NCBI RefSeq assembly: GCF_029784135.1
Contig: NC_073746.1
Location: 163,546,296 to 163,610,295, forward strand
Length of the DNA: 64,000 nt
Reading direction: 5' to 3'
Source of the DNA: Toxorhynchites rutilus septentrionalis
Lineage: Eukaryota; Arthropoda; Insecta; Diptera; Culicidae
The notes under the pieces are model-generated. The model ran no database searches, was not told the DNA's origin, and saw only the letters and a list, made by a program, of their open reading frames with translations. A program made the translations under genes and the position numbers. Shown in pieces: positions 20,011 through 31,039 of this stretch. Position 1 is the first letter of the stretch, and every line of letters begins with the position of its first letter.

Positions 20011-21050
20011 TTTCGTGCAAAAATCAAAATACGGATGTTTGATTCTCGTATAGAAATTAGGTCACACATATACACACTTATGAAAGAGTTGCACTTGTGG
20101 AAGAATTATAAATTACAAACTATAAACTAGTCGGTGGATTATGGTTATGTTTAACAGTTACAGTTTCGGAGATTTTTTTATAATATATTGGGTGAACACT
20201 ATCGATATAAAAAACAAGTCGCAGGAAGTTCTTAGAAATCCTTTTATATAATCTTTTTATGTCCCATCAAAAAATAATAGCGGATTCATTCTTAGTTTAC
20301 CAAGAACACAGAGGCAAAGGATATTAGAAATGTGCAAACTTTATATTCCAGAACCTTTATCATCTGGTAATTATCTAGAAGGTCGTTATACATTCTTCTT
20401 CTCGAAAAAAAGACTCGAAAAACACTCACCAATGCAGGAAATGTAAAAAATATGTTGGTCTCGAGCATGTGGTTATGGTGGTTATCTTCTGATTCTTAAA
20501 CCAATGAAACCACAATCGATTTATACGTTTTTATGTTATTTTATAGCTCTTTATACTTTTATGAATTATATTCAGTTGCTTGTTTTCAATAAATAACAGG
20601 AAAAAAGTCGAATTTCGTTATTTGTGTTGAAGTTTTAACAATTACTCTGTTTTGAGGAGGCTGAATTAGATGACTATTAAAACTGAATGAAGACGGAGAA
20701 AACATATTTTCGGGAGTTTTTTCATTCAATCATACCCTCTTCTTCAAATAAATACCAATAAAGCCTAAGAAATACACAATAGCAATATTCCAGAGAAGTT
20801 AAACTTTCGGTCTGTGAAACCGTGCGCGAGTTATACGAGTTATACGAGTATACGAGTTATAATTTTGCACGCGAGTACAGGAGAATTAATAGGAATCTGA
20901 AGTTCGACAATAATTTGAGCCAATTCACTTCAATAGGTTTTAACTGTCTATCAGTTCGCTAATTAGAATTTATAATGAATAAATTGTGTTCACCTCAAAC
21001 CCTATATCCCAAAAACGCCATGATTATTCAAAAAACAACGATTTGGTTAA
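20011..21050. other. Unannotated sequence
   Basis: I see no coding or terminal-repeat signal. A short 'gttatacga' tandem lies at 20830-20862. Confidence 0.5.
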
Positions 21051-21057
21051 GGGTAAA

Positions 21058-21160
21058 GGTGGGATTCCACTGATGCAACTTTTGGACAACTACACATAGT
21101 CTTTTCATTAAACGGGTTCGGAATTGCTTGCCGTACAGTGTTGCCTCAGTGGAATCCTGG
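21058..21160. repeat. Small palindromic repeat
   Basis: 'gggattccactgatgcaac' (21061-21079) and 'gttgcctcagtggaatcct' (21140-21158) form an inverted repeat with two mismatches around a 60-bp middle. The size and structure are those of a small MITE. No target duplication is evident. Confidence 0.5.
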
Positions 21161-21621
21161 CTTAGGGACCGACAATATCGCCGTCGGTAAAAGTCAAAAT
21201 CTCTCCCAATCTGTGCCATTTTTTTTTCTCTTCTAGCAATCTAGCCACTAGCCGGGATTGAACGTCCCCAGCGTGATCCAATCTCCTGGAAGGCAGCTAG
21301 TACTGTGAATGTAGCTGGGTGCTATAAAATGCAACACAATTTTCAGTTGATTTCAGTTTTCTGCATCAACATTCAACGAAAGTTTACTTCGCAAACGAGA
21401 GATTGAGAGGGAGAAAACTAGCTCTATCTATCAAGAAAGTCAGAACCGTCGGCTGGTACCGTCCAGTTGGGTGAAATCATAATTTGTTTGTTTTCCCACG
21501 ACATTACTGAGGACCATAATTTATTTATGATGCACAGGAAAATATAGGTTTGGTTCCAAATGAATTCCAAGAAGGTCGAATCAACTGAACCAAACCGTAC
21601 CCCATTGTACTGTTTCGGCAG

Positions 21622-21999
21622 AGTCGATGCATTGACACTGGGCACTTGCTGGAAATCCGTGCCAACGAGTGCCGACTGGATGCAAAAGAAACAACAACCA
21701 GAGAAGTTATTAAGGACAATGTTTTATACCCCAGATCGCTCCTTCAGGCAATGCTGGATGGCGGTCATGTTGCACCTCCCACTAGACATTGGGGGCTGTG
21801 GCCATCCAGCAGTGGCACGGTATGTGCAACCAAGTCTACGCCACCCGCTGTAGGAGCTACCACCTATTGCCCACGCGGATCCAACCAACTGCTGCTGTTG
21901 GTCTGTAGTAAAGTGGAAGCCATAGTTCGCGTCACAAGGATATCAGAGGATATCGGTTACGAAGTCACAAAGCGTACTTTTATTATGTGTAAAGTTTAG
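21622..21999 (+). other. Coding-like open frame, unidentified
   Basis: This frame is open from just after a 'ttcggcag' acceptor-like site at 21621. It encodes a cysteine-containing peptide (IRANECRLD near its start, YPRSLLQAML, YCPRGSNQ) with mixed, non-repetitive composition. IRAN..R followed by YP.SL is faintly reminiscent of galactose-binding lectin domains of adhesion receptors, but too weak to call. A second frame is also open over the same bases, which weakens the case for an exon. No good donor site is seen. Confidence 0.2.
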
Positions 22000-22227
22000 G
22001 TAAATGAAATTATTGTGTTGCCGGGCGACGGGGTTTGCAGCTGAAAATGTCATCAATATTTTATGATTCCCACCTACAAACTCGTACCGCCAGTGGATCA
22101 AGTTTTTTTTTCCATTCCCAGTGTCCTCGTCCTAGAGAGTTTCTACCACTGGTTGAACTAACATCCGATACGCTATAGCGAACCGAAGACTTTTGCAGCG
22201 CAAGCAAAGTTTTATCTGTGTCAATTG

Positions 22228-22235
<8 letters not shown>

Positions 22236-22313
<78 letters not shown>
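22236..22313. repeat. (AT)n microsatellite
   Basis: This is an uninterrupted dinucleotide run of 78 bp. Confidence 0.98.
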
Positions 22314-22316
<3 letters not shown>

Positions 22317-22703
22317 TTCTGCACTATAAAGTTCAGTGCAGGCTATTGTTTGATGGTCCCAGTGCGAAACGAATTGCCTTGGAGTTGGTTGTAATACTTT
22401 TGCTTTTTTTATTTTCGCAACTCCCCAACGCGTTGCTCCTCGCAGTTTGCGAGAGGCATAAATTTATTTTATTGAAGCGTTTTTATGTAAATTCGAATGC
22501 GCGCGGCATGCGTCGAATGGCAAAATTTGCAAATGCAACAAGTGTCTTTCGGTGTTTCAATCGATGAACGCGCGCGAAGTCGTTTCGGCGATGAAATTTT
22601 GTTAACGATTACATGGGTTGTTTATCGCGTGCGCTGCAATGTTCCGAGTGTGAAGGCAGGTCGGGGGAGATGAAATTCGGTATATTTTCGCTGATTCATT
22701 CGA
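22314..22703. other. Unannotated sequence
   Basis: This is GC-richer than its surroundings, with several 'gcgcg' tracts. The 73-codon open frame at 22346-22567 is unrecognised. Confidence 0.4.
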
Positions 22704-23089
22704 GGAGCGAGTAGTGATGTCTAAATTTTTCATTTATTCGATTGTCGATTAATCGTTGGGACATTTTTCAATATTCGATTCATTCGAATAATTTCTCGTT
22801 CAATATTCGATTAATCGAACGAATATTCATTTCTCGAAATAACCACGTATCACGTAGTCATTCTGGTCGCGTGATGTTAGATGTTGGATAAAAAAATATA
22901 TATAGCCTAATTCTAAGCCTACAAATGCATCAACCATGCATTCTTTCATTAATCGCCAATACAGTGACAGTTATTCGATGTATTCATATTTTGATTTCAA
23001 ATTATTCCGTACAAAATTAATCGAATAAAACTTCAGATATTCGATTATTTGAATTAATCGAGCGATGAACCGACGTCTCTAGGAGCGAG
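22704..23089. mobile_element. hAT MITE with ATTAATCGA-rich arms
   Basis: A perfect 8-bp target duplication 'ggagcgag' (22704-22711 and 23082-23089) flanks a 370-bp body with termini 'tagtgatgtc' and 'gacgtctcta' (8 of 10 inverted match). The subterminal regions are rich in 'attcgattaatcgaa'-type words in both orientations. It has no coding content. Confidence 0.8.
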
Positions 23090-23849
23090 TAGGGATCTCA
23101 TAAATTGTTGAAGCTGTATAGGCTGGACAATTCGAAAAGCAGTTATTGTTGCGTGTTACTGTTACACGATGAAGTCACCATGAAGTCGGACAGTAGTAAC
23201 ATAGTGGAGCCCTCGAAAGATTATGCCAACGTAATCGATTGAATGATCGGATTAACATTCTGTTCATCGTAATTTAAAATGAGAAAACAAATTGTTGGAG
23301 CCGAAATGTACATAAATATAAAATATCGGGTTTTTCAATAAGAACGCTACAAAAGTGTTTTTTAAATGAAACAAAAAAGGTTTTGGATATCAATGAAATT
23401 ATTTACTCATGTGAATCTACATTTGATGCCATTATGTATGGAATTTGATTTTTTTTGCATGGCCACCACAGGCACGCTTGCTTCCAGACGCTGAACCCAA
23501 TTTTCGATGGTTTTCAAGCATCAATCGGACGATACTGCTGCAATTTCACGTTCGATATTCGTACGAAATCGCACGTCCGAGGCGACCAAATGACTGGGCC
23601 ATTTCGTGAGATAACACGCTCACCAAACTTGGTTTCTAATAAATCGATTGTTAAATTCGCTGCAGTCTCCCATGTTTCACAAAAAAACACTGCGTCCGGG
23701 ATAAACATGTCCACGCTGCTGTTCGCAGTTATGTGTTTGAATACAAACATGATTTTTTTGTACCTACACCTAAACTAGCGTTGGCAGAAAACATTTCATC
23801 TTTGCAGAAATGATGCCATTTAGTGTGCTGGAGAGTCAAATGCGCAAAT

Positions 23850-24245
23850 AATGAGCTTTTTTTAAAGCTTAAAAATTGTTTGTATGTATGCGAGCAGACA
23901 TCTATTTCTGTTTTCTTTTCTCATTTCATTTGGGATTGTACCCAAAAGTCCATACGACGTCAATGGGGATCGAACCAAGGCCGACTGAAAAGCAAAGCTA
24001 TTTTACACGACCACGCTATCCACATGGCTAATGATGTTTCAATAATTGTTCAGAAAATACGTGATAATATTGCACCTGATTATAAAAAGAAATTGGGAAG
24101 TGTTTTCTAAGACTAAAAAAGGAGCGCATGAAGGAGAACAATATCTATCTCGGTTTTGGCCATGTATTTGGAAAAGTATGCGGAAAGCTTATTTGTCTCT
24201 TGTTTCGCTCGCTCGTATTAATCTTATATGTATATTATACAAATG
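23850..24245 (-). repeat. tRNA-like SINE family 3, reversed copy
   Basis: On the minus strand an A box-like 'tagccatgtggatagcg' is followed 50 bp later by the B box 'ggttcgatccc' (plus-strand 'gggatcgaacc' at 23967-23977). This is tRNA-like, with flanking sequence shared with 19690-20010. It lies inside the DD41D element. Confidence 0.6.
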
Positions 24246-24476
24246 CTTACCAGTATTTGTGAGTCATGACATTTTATGTTATGTTATGTCTCATTTAATG
24301 TCATAAATTGGGATGACAAAACATGAGCTAAAAATCAATTTTGGGTGTATGTTTGAAAATGTGACATGTTTGTATTCGTAGTATGTTTGGACATACGATG
24401 TTTAATCCTAATGTTTCACATGATGTTCGAACATGGTGTACAGTCCTCCCTTTATTGGGTTGGAGGTGAGCGGATA

Positions 24477-24868
24477 TCAACTGTCTTCGCTGTCCGGTCT
24501 ACTGAACAATGGAAGAACAGAAGGAATACCCTTACACCTAAATGGCTACTACTGTGTAATTTACCATAATGTAATGTAACAGAAAACCTAACGCCTAAAA
24601 GGCTACTACTACTCTGTAATTTACAATTTATAGAAATATAAACATATGTATATGTACACGATTAAAACCCGGCTCTGTTACAGCTAAAATGCTAATGAGC
24701 CTAATAAATAAATAAATGGGATAAAAAAAGGTTAATACTGCTTGTTCGCGACGAACGCGACCCGAGCTATAAAACGAGCGAAGAAGAGGAGAAGAAAAGA
24801 TGATGCAATCGCATACACACATAGCATATGTAGTGTAGTGTAAGTAGTGTAAGTAATTAAGTTTGGCA
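24477..24868 (+). repeat. LINE 3'-tail repeat, copy 1
   Basis: It runs from 'aactgtcttcgctgtccgg' through 'cctaaatggctactactgtg' and 'cggctctgttacagctaaaa' to 'gagcctaataaataaataaa', with a further 150 bp also shared with 27315-27700. The 'cggctc...gagcct...aataaa' layout is that of I-type LINE 3' UTRs, as at 46420-46469. No coding part remains. Confidence 0.65.
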
Positions 24869-25056
24869 GAACGATTATGACGACCATAAGTTGGACGTAG
24901 CGCTCTTTTGAAGTTTAGGCTATCGACTCGTTGTTGGATCGCGTATCTTTCCATTATGAGCAAACCTTACTGAAGAGAAATGTCAAGAGAGCAGGAAAAA
25001 TACGGCGTCCCGAAATACCCGTTAGTATGTGAAGGATCCGGACCGGTCAAAATTAG

Positions 25057-25310
25057 TTAAGGGGGTATTCTAGTGCAGAGGCACGAATTTTGGACGTTTT
25101 CTCGAGCTCCGAAAAAATAAAACAAAGAATAATTTTATTATACATTATGTCATTATTTGTTTGTGTATCTTTTAAAAAATGAAAACAAATGTTGAACGGA
25201 TAAAAATATTCTTAATTAGAATAATTAAAAGCTAATGAAGGGAGGGAGCCAAAAAAAGTTGTGCCGTGGCGTACACGATTCGAGTACTTCTGGTGATCTG
25301 GAACAAAAAA
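25057..25310 (+). mobile_element. TTAA-flanked MITE (piggyBac-like), left fragment
   Basis: TTAA at 25057-25060 is followed by 'gggggtattctagtgcagag'. The match to the copy at 62321-63046 runs to 'cttctggtgatctggaac' and then stops. The terminus here is the best preserved left end of the family. Confidence 0.75.
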
Positions 25311-26020
25311 AAACTAGAAGTGGATTATATCTTTGATTTAACCACAAAGTGGACGTAGGATTAACGTTGACTTAGCAATAAATAAGTAACAAGCATATAA
25401 ACCTTAGACATTTCATCTTTCGAATAAAGTGATTATCACACCACTTCATTTAGCCGGAGAAGAATTATTAACGCTCAAAGGGGGAATCAATTCCTCCTCG
25501 GAAATACCCAGCGCAAATAGTACCCACTCCCAAAGCACCGACAGTTGGGATCATCGTTTATCCGGATCATTAACACTTGAGAAGGAATGGAATCCTCCTC
25601 GGAATTACACAGTAAAAATTAGACCCCCTTCCCAACAATTCCAACTTCCCAATAACGACGATCGATTGCAGCATTCGTAAACAAATATTGATATGTAATA
25701 TAATATCCACTTCAATAATATCCACTACACCATATCATATCGTGTTCTTCACTATCAAATCCATAGTCAATGGCACACATCGGTATCGAATTATCATCGA
25801 TACCTCGGTTTTCGCTAAATGCTCCGTTGGGTCCGACTGCAGAGGAGAAATGGAATTGAAACACGACAAACGAGAGAAAGAGATGTTAGAGGTTGAAAGG
25901 AGATTCACAGAAAACTTCTGCATTTTATCTTTCGGATAATCATACCACTTCGTTTTGCCAGAAAGAGATTACTAATGCCCAAAGGAGGAATCAAGTCCTT
26001 CGAGAAAATACCCAGCGAAA
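25311..26020. repeat. Direct repeat pair, possibly LTR-derived
   Basis: 'catttcatctttcgaataaagtg...ccacttcattt...gaataccc...agcgcaaata' (25408-25516) recurs with changes at 25919-26018, about 512 bp apart in the same orientation. The sequence between includes a 'tccactacaccatatca' stretch that resembles 26530-26575. It could be part of an LTR; no retroviral-type ORF is visible. Confidence 0.4.
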
Positions 26021-26024
26021 ATAA

Positions 26025-26505
26025 TTTATTTTTCTATTTCATTTTACAAACATCAACAGGCTTAACATGTTTGCCCTAATGACCGAGAATAAATTATAAA
26101 ATAAAAACTAACAATAAAACTATATAACTAAATATTAAAGCTATACCCTCATAACTACTTAAAAACAACAGAATAGAGCACTTTGAAGGGGCAAACGGGA
26201 AAGGTGATAATCAAAACACGAACTACAAAGATTGAACACACGACAAATACTGGTTACGGGTTCATTGTAGCCGTAATTTGTTCGAGATGGTGGAAGGTAC
26301 AAGTAGTTACGGGTACGCAAATTGTGACGACTAATGTTGAAATTTATTACGTGGAGTAATTCGGGGCAAACGATGTTTGATAAAATAATATCAGATACAA
26401 AAAGCGCATTGGCAACATTCCTTCGAGAGCCCAATGAATCCAATCCTATGAGACTACAGTGATCGACTATCGATTGCGACAATCGTACACAAATAATTTT
26501 ATAAC
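26025..26505 (-). pseudogene. Jockey-like LINE, C-terminal end only
   Basis: The minus-strand frame at 26159-26482 encodes the region after the RT thumb: HCSLIGLDSLGSRRNVANALFVSD, LRTRNYLYLPPSRTNYGYNEPV. This matches in order the end of the LINE at 19300-19600 (RRIVAQATFAGKI, LRQRDFLLLDPRSRTYGLHEPI). The frame ends CCF and is followed by an AT-rich 3' UTR to about 26025. It is a heavily 5'-truncated insertion. 'aaataattt' near both ends may be its target duplication. Confidence 0.75.
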
Positions 26506-26798
26506 GCAGCTTTCATCAAAGTGATTTCTTCGATATCCACTATCATATATTTCGTATTCGTCATTATGAAATCCACGCTCTCCTCGCCTCCATGGTTTCG
26601 AGATATATTATGTGGAAAATCCTCAGCCTTCCAGAAAAAATATAAGAAACTATAGCGCCTTTGGTCCCGAGACCATGAAAACAATAAAAAACGAATACAA
26701 TCAATAATAACGAGAGCAGAATTCAAATTTAGTATTTTTTATATGTCGATCATCTGAATCGGTCTAGTAGTTCAAAAGTTATGAATTTTTGAAAAAAG

Positions 26799-27120
26799 TC
26801 ATTTTGCGAAATGCGAAAAAATGGTTTTTATGGACCACTCTAAAATGGAAATGGTCACCCTAACAAAAAAAAAAAAAAAGATACGGGTCTCATAATTTGC
26901 GATAAAGAACAAAACTACCACTTTTGACGAAAATCTGAGAACCACTATATCGGTTTGGCATGGAATGGCTGTTTGAAAAAACAAGATTAAGTCGGAAAAG
27001 ACGGACACTTGGCGGGAAAGATGGACACCTGGGGTGGGAAAGATGGACACTAACTGAAAATTCAAGTTTATGTACTGGATAAGCTTTGGAAGTATTCAAA
27101 TATGCCTTAAGAAGGATCTA
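26799..27120 (+). repeat. gatggacac-motif element, left part
   Basis: 'aagtcggaaaagacggacac' at about 26985 is followed by 'gggaaagatggacac' twice and 'aaaattcaagtttatgtact', as in 28535-28690. The upstream stretch 26885-26975 matches 63095-63175 in reverse. Confidence 0.55.
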
Positions 27121-27179
27121 ACAAAAAGGCTAGACTAAATGCACCTAGAAGGTGCCCTCAATTGACCATATTTGTGTTG

Positions 27180-27700
27180 TTATAGAATAACTACGTCCAC
27201 GCAATCATCATCAGCGATGGAGATCGATCCACGGTGGAACAAAGATCGATTCATCCATACAACTGCTCTGCTGTGCAAGAAACATCGGGCTGCTGTTCTA
27301 TAAATAACTCAACGATGATCAATATTAACTGTCTTCGCTGTCCGGTCTACTGAACAATGGAAGAACAGAAGGAATACCCTTACACCTAAATGGCTACTAC
27401 TGTGTAATTTACCATAATGTAATGTAACAGAAAACCTAACGCCTAAAAGGCTACTACTACTCAGAAATTTACAATTTATAGAAATATAAAAATATGTATA
27501 TGTACACGATTAAAACCCGGCTCTGTTACAACTAAAATGCTAACGAGCCTAATAAATAAATAAATGGGATAAAAAAATGTTAATACTGCTTGTTCGCGAC
27601 GAACGCGACCCGAGCTATAATACGAGCGAAGAAGAGGAGAAGAAAAGATGATGCAATCGCATACACACATAGCATATGTAGTGTAAGTAATTAAGTTTTC
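27180..27700 (+). repeat. LINE 3'-tail repeat, copy 2
   Basis: It matches 24477-24868 from 'aactgtcttcgctgtccgg' on. Additionally its first 130 bp ('cgatggagatcgatcc', 'tgcaagaaacatcgg') match the reverse complement of 52735-52870. It is non-coding. Confidence 0.65.
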
Positions 27701-27704
27701 CTTA

Positions 27705-28530
27705 ATTCAGTTTGTGATAACATCGAGAAATTAATGGCTTGCTACGACGACTGATATGTCACTATGCGCAGTATTGAAGCTAATCTTTCCTCCAACACCC
27801 ATTTATGGTATAAATATATTAGGGAGAGTATCGAGATACAGAACATAGATTAAATGAGGGTTGATTGTGATTCTTTCACAAATCGTCATCGCCAAAGCTA
27901 ATCATGAATATGGTACAGATTTTTCCATAATAATTTTGCAGGTGACAATTGGTTTCAACTCAATTGATTTTATGCGTTTGATGCAGATTTTTTTCAGAAA
28001 CATTACCCTAAAAAATGAATTTTTCGGAATTGGTTTTTTGAACGCCCTAACTTGGACCGCCCTAATCAAACTTTCATAAAATGATCAAGAATATCTGTAA
28101 ACTTTCCTGAAAACATGCATCTAAAACTAATTTTTGGGTATTTATTTATTTATTTGGCCAGCATTTGTACGACGTCGTCCGCGCTGTGCAGTAGGTTCTC
28201 CAGAATTCAATTGGCAACATGCACGCAAAAAAATCTCACAAAAAGCTTCTTTATCTTCAGAGAATGTTTTTTTTGCACGAAACCAAAGATTATTTAATCA
28301 GACTTGCAAAAGGTGCATTAACTTATAGCCTCTTAGTTCATGCAATTTTTGTAACGCGAACTAAATTTCAAGTTCTTTTCTATGAAAAAGTATTCTACGA
28401 AGAAATGTTTTAGGATGAATAATTTCTTTCCGTGCATGAAAAGAAACGAAACGAAAGCAATGAATACTGCGACATCGAGTGATATGTTTGTACATGATGT
28501 TGTTGAATTAGAAACAACGTGTTTGTTTAC
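27705..28530. other. Unannotated sequence
   Basis: I see no recognisable coding or terminal-repeat signal. Short open frames at 28115-28413 overlap one another in three frames and look like chance. Confidence 0.5.
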
Positions 28531-28534
28531 ACAT

Positions 28535-28915
28535 GTTTACACTTGGCGGGAAAGATGGACACCTGGGGTGGGAAAGATGGACACTAACTGAAAATTCAAG
28601 TTTATGTACTCGATAAGCTTTGGAGGTATTCAAATATGCCTTAAGAATGATCTAATAAAAAGGCTAGACTAAAAGCACTTAGAAGGGCTTGTAATTTTTC
28701 CCATTTTTTCATGTTTAAAATAGCTTCCGGCATTCGGAATGACAAATTCGGATTACGTTTCAAAAACCGCTCTGCTGAGAAGTCCATGATATCTGGTTGC
28801 AATTGCAAACGTATTTAGTGGATATTTATTGATAAAAGAAGGTGGAGATAATCAAATTGTTTTCAAAACTAAATGTTTGTCTTGTGTCGGAGGAGTGTCC
28901 GTCTTACCCGACTTG
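28535..28915. repeat. gatggacac-motif element, fuller copy
   Basis: The left part has 'gggaaagatggacac' twice (28548 and 28571). The right end has the inverted 'gtgtccgtcttacccgactt' near 28893-28912. This gives an element of about 380 bp with inverted ends carrying the ga(c/t)ggacac word. A related 'gtgtccgactttcccga' lies near 30326. Confidence 0.5.
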
Positions 28916-29127
28916 ATTAGTATTTTATTTTTGTCAATATTTCTGGAGTAAAAATGAGAAAACTTCACCGCTGATTCGATAAACTGGAAGAGAAGTGATG
29001 GTAAAACATTCACGAAACCAAAAATACCCCAAAAAATTACTTGATTACAATGAGAACCTTATTTTCTGTAGACGAAAATTTACATCGAGCTGCTCTTTGT
29101 AGATTACTTTTTTGTTTTTATTTACAA

Positions 29128-30150
29128 AGCTGACCCGGCAAACTTCGTCCCGCCCAAAATTTGTTTTTTGTTATCAATACCTTCAAACATTCACGTTTTC
29201 TTACTATGAGCAAGTTCATGGGTCCAATCGCAGAACTTTTCATTGATTGATTTTCTATTCGACCCCGTTGAATTTACCTTTTACTATAAGATTCCTAGTA
29301 TTTCTAACAAAACTCATCATTATAATCAGGTTATTTTCAGACACAATTCTCGTTCAAGATTTTTCAACTACTTGCAACCGTTACATGGAATACATTTTTT
29401 ATATAGAAAATATGATAGAATTAAGACAGCCCTTAATCGGACAATTCATTGCTCGAGTTCTGCTCTTATCAACACATCCGGCGATCCTTTTTTTGGTATA
29501 GATAGAAGAAGGTATTGGAGTGCGTTTCATCACATTAAAATCCATTTCCAGTTTCGAACAAAGATCAATTTCGCTAGCGCAAACATCAAATGGACTAATA
29601 GCACATGTCACTATGTAATTGTAGAACATATGGGAATTTAATTTTCCGAATTTTCTCTTTTTCCTTCAGAGTTTTCCGAAAATTTTCAATTGTCATGTTT
29701 AGTTGGAATATTTTTGGTTGAAATATGTGTAATATTTTCATGGGACCCCCTCTCCATTCCAGAGGAGGGAGGGGTGTCATACCATTATAGAAACAGTTCT
29801 CATACCCAAAAACCCTCACATCTCAAATTGTGCTTGAATAGTTCTCGAGTTATGCAAAAATTTGTGTTTCATTTGTATGGCAGCCTCCCCCTTAAAGAGG
29901 GGGGTAGAGTGTCTAAGCACCGTTAAAACATTTATTGCACCCTAAAACCTCCACATGCCAAATTTGGTTTCGTTTGCTTGTTTAACTCTCGAGTAATGAA
30001 GAAATTTGTGTTTAATTTGTATGACAGCACCCCCTTAGAGAGGAGAGAGGGATCTTATGGAAATATCATAAGAACCTTCCCCGACCCCAAAAACCCCTAC
30101 ATACCAATTTTCCCGTCGATGGGTTCAGTAGTTTCGAGTCCATAAGAATC

Positions 30151-30181
<31 letters not shown>

Positions 30182-30202
30182 AATCCATTTATATATATAT
30201 AT
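29128..30202 (+). repeat. CTGACCCGGC-family repeat, complete copy
   Basis: The head is 'agctgacccggcaaacttcg'. It is followed by the motif series seen in all copies, then C-rich 130-bp units ('ggcagcctcccccttaaagag', 'cagcacccccttagagag'), a (GACA)n run at 30149-30178 and 'aaatccatttatatatatata'. The microsatellite-like tail points to a non-LTR-type end. About 1.07 kb with no ORF longer than 132 codons of any recognised kind, so it is probably non-autonomous. Confidence 0.8.
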
Positions 30203-30351
30203 TGATTTTAACACAAAGCCAGCTAGGTGTATACAGTAAGTGTCAAAGGTATTGATACACTGTATTGAAAGTTTGTACATCATTAAAATTTAAAATAAAA
30301 ATGTAATTTATCAATTATACAGGGGTGTCCGACTTTCCCGATGTTCCCTTA

Positions 30352-30480
30352 GAAATGTGAGGTATTTATACACATGATGTTTTTCCAGCGCCACGATATT
30401 TCTAGCCTATTACATTTTTTTCTGAACGGTTGTTTCTGTTGCAGTTGTTTACTGATGCGCTTTCTTCCGGTCACGGAGGA
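30352..30480. repeat. Fragment of foldback-element arm
   Basis: 'cacatgatgtttttcca', 'atatttctagcctatta' and 'ggttgtttctgttgcagttg' match the right arm of the foldback element at 37450-37592. No second arm is seen here. Confidence 0.6.
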
Positions 30481-31039
30481 AGACATACATGGGGAACATA
30501 ATATGAAGATCGCGACTACTGAAGCTAGCATAACCTGATATGGATTATATGAGTATACTCTTTCGAAGTTCTAAATCAGCAGCCAGTTAAATTCATTGAT
30601 TACATTTTTTACATAACCAAACTACATGCTCGATATTATGACATTCTGGACCACAATTACATCAATTGTTAGTAGCAAGACGTGAATTGAGCCCGAATTG
30701 AATTAAATTTGCGGATAATAGAGTAAAAACATTTTCTAAGATCATCCCTTCATTGATTTTGCCAACTTATACATGCCTGTTTGTTCGAAAAATGGAGAGT
30801 AACTCGTGATACGCATAGATTCACATTTTGAGCTAACGCCGAATTGCAGGCAAACAAATTGCTCGTTGCGTCGGGGAGGAAAGTGAGTGGATAGGCAATC
30901 GAAAAAACATACCCACTTTAATCGTCAAATTGTTTAAATTCTTTTCTATATTTTCTGTTCGTGTTTCAAGTAAAAAATTGCTGGATAAATTTTCTGTCTA
31001 ATGGTATATAATACAACATATGTCGCAATAACGATTTTG
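30481..31039. other. Unannotated sequence
   Basis: No feature recognised. Confidence 0.5.

Larger units (their letters stand above)
23328..25020 (-). mobile_element. DD41D Tc1/mariner element, reversed, interrupted by repeats
   Basis: The minus strand starts at 25020 with 'gggtatttcgggacgcc' and MERYAIQQRV...YGRHNR (the N-terminus as in the copy at 39233). It ends at 23328 with 'cgttcttattgaaaaaccc'. The transposase C-terminal part is at 23514-23750 (WETAANLTIDLLETKFGERVISRNGP). The segment between (about 23790-24870) is replaced by a SINE-like repeat and a LINE tail. The catalytic region is mostly missing. Confidence 0.75.

Noticed and set aside
22236..22313. (AT)n tract as a replication or regulatory element
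   Set aside because: A plain microsatellite with no associated structure.
25311..26020. Solo LTR or endogenous viral insertion
   Set aside because: The direct repeats are short and divergent, with no gag, pol or viral-type frame nearby. No endogenous viral gene was recognised anywhere in the window.
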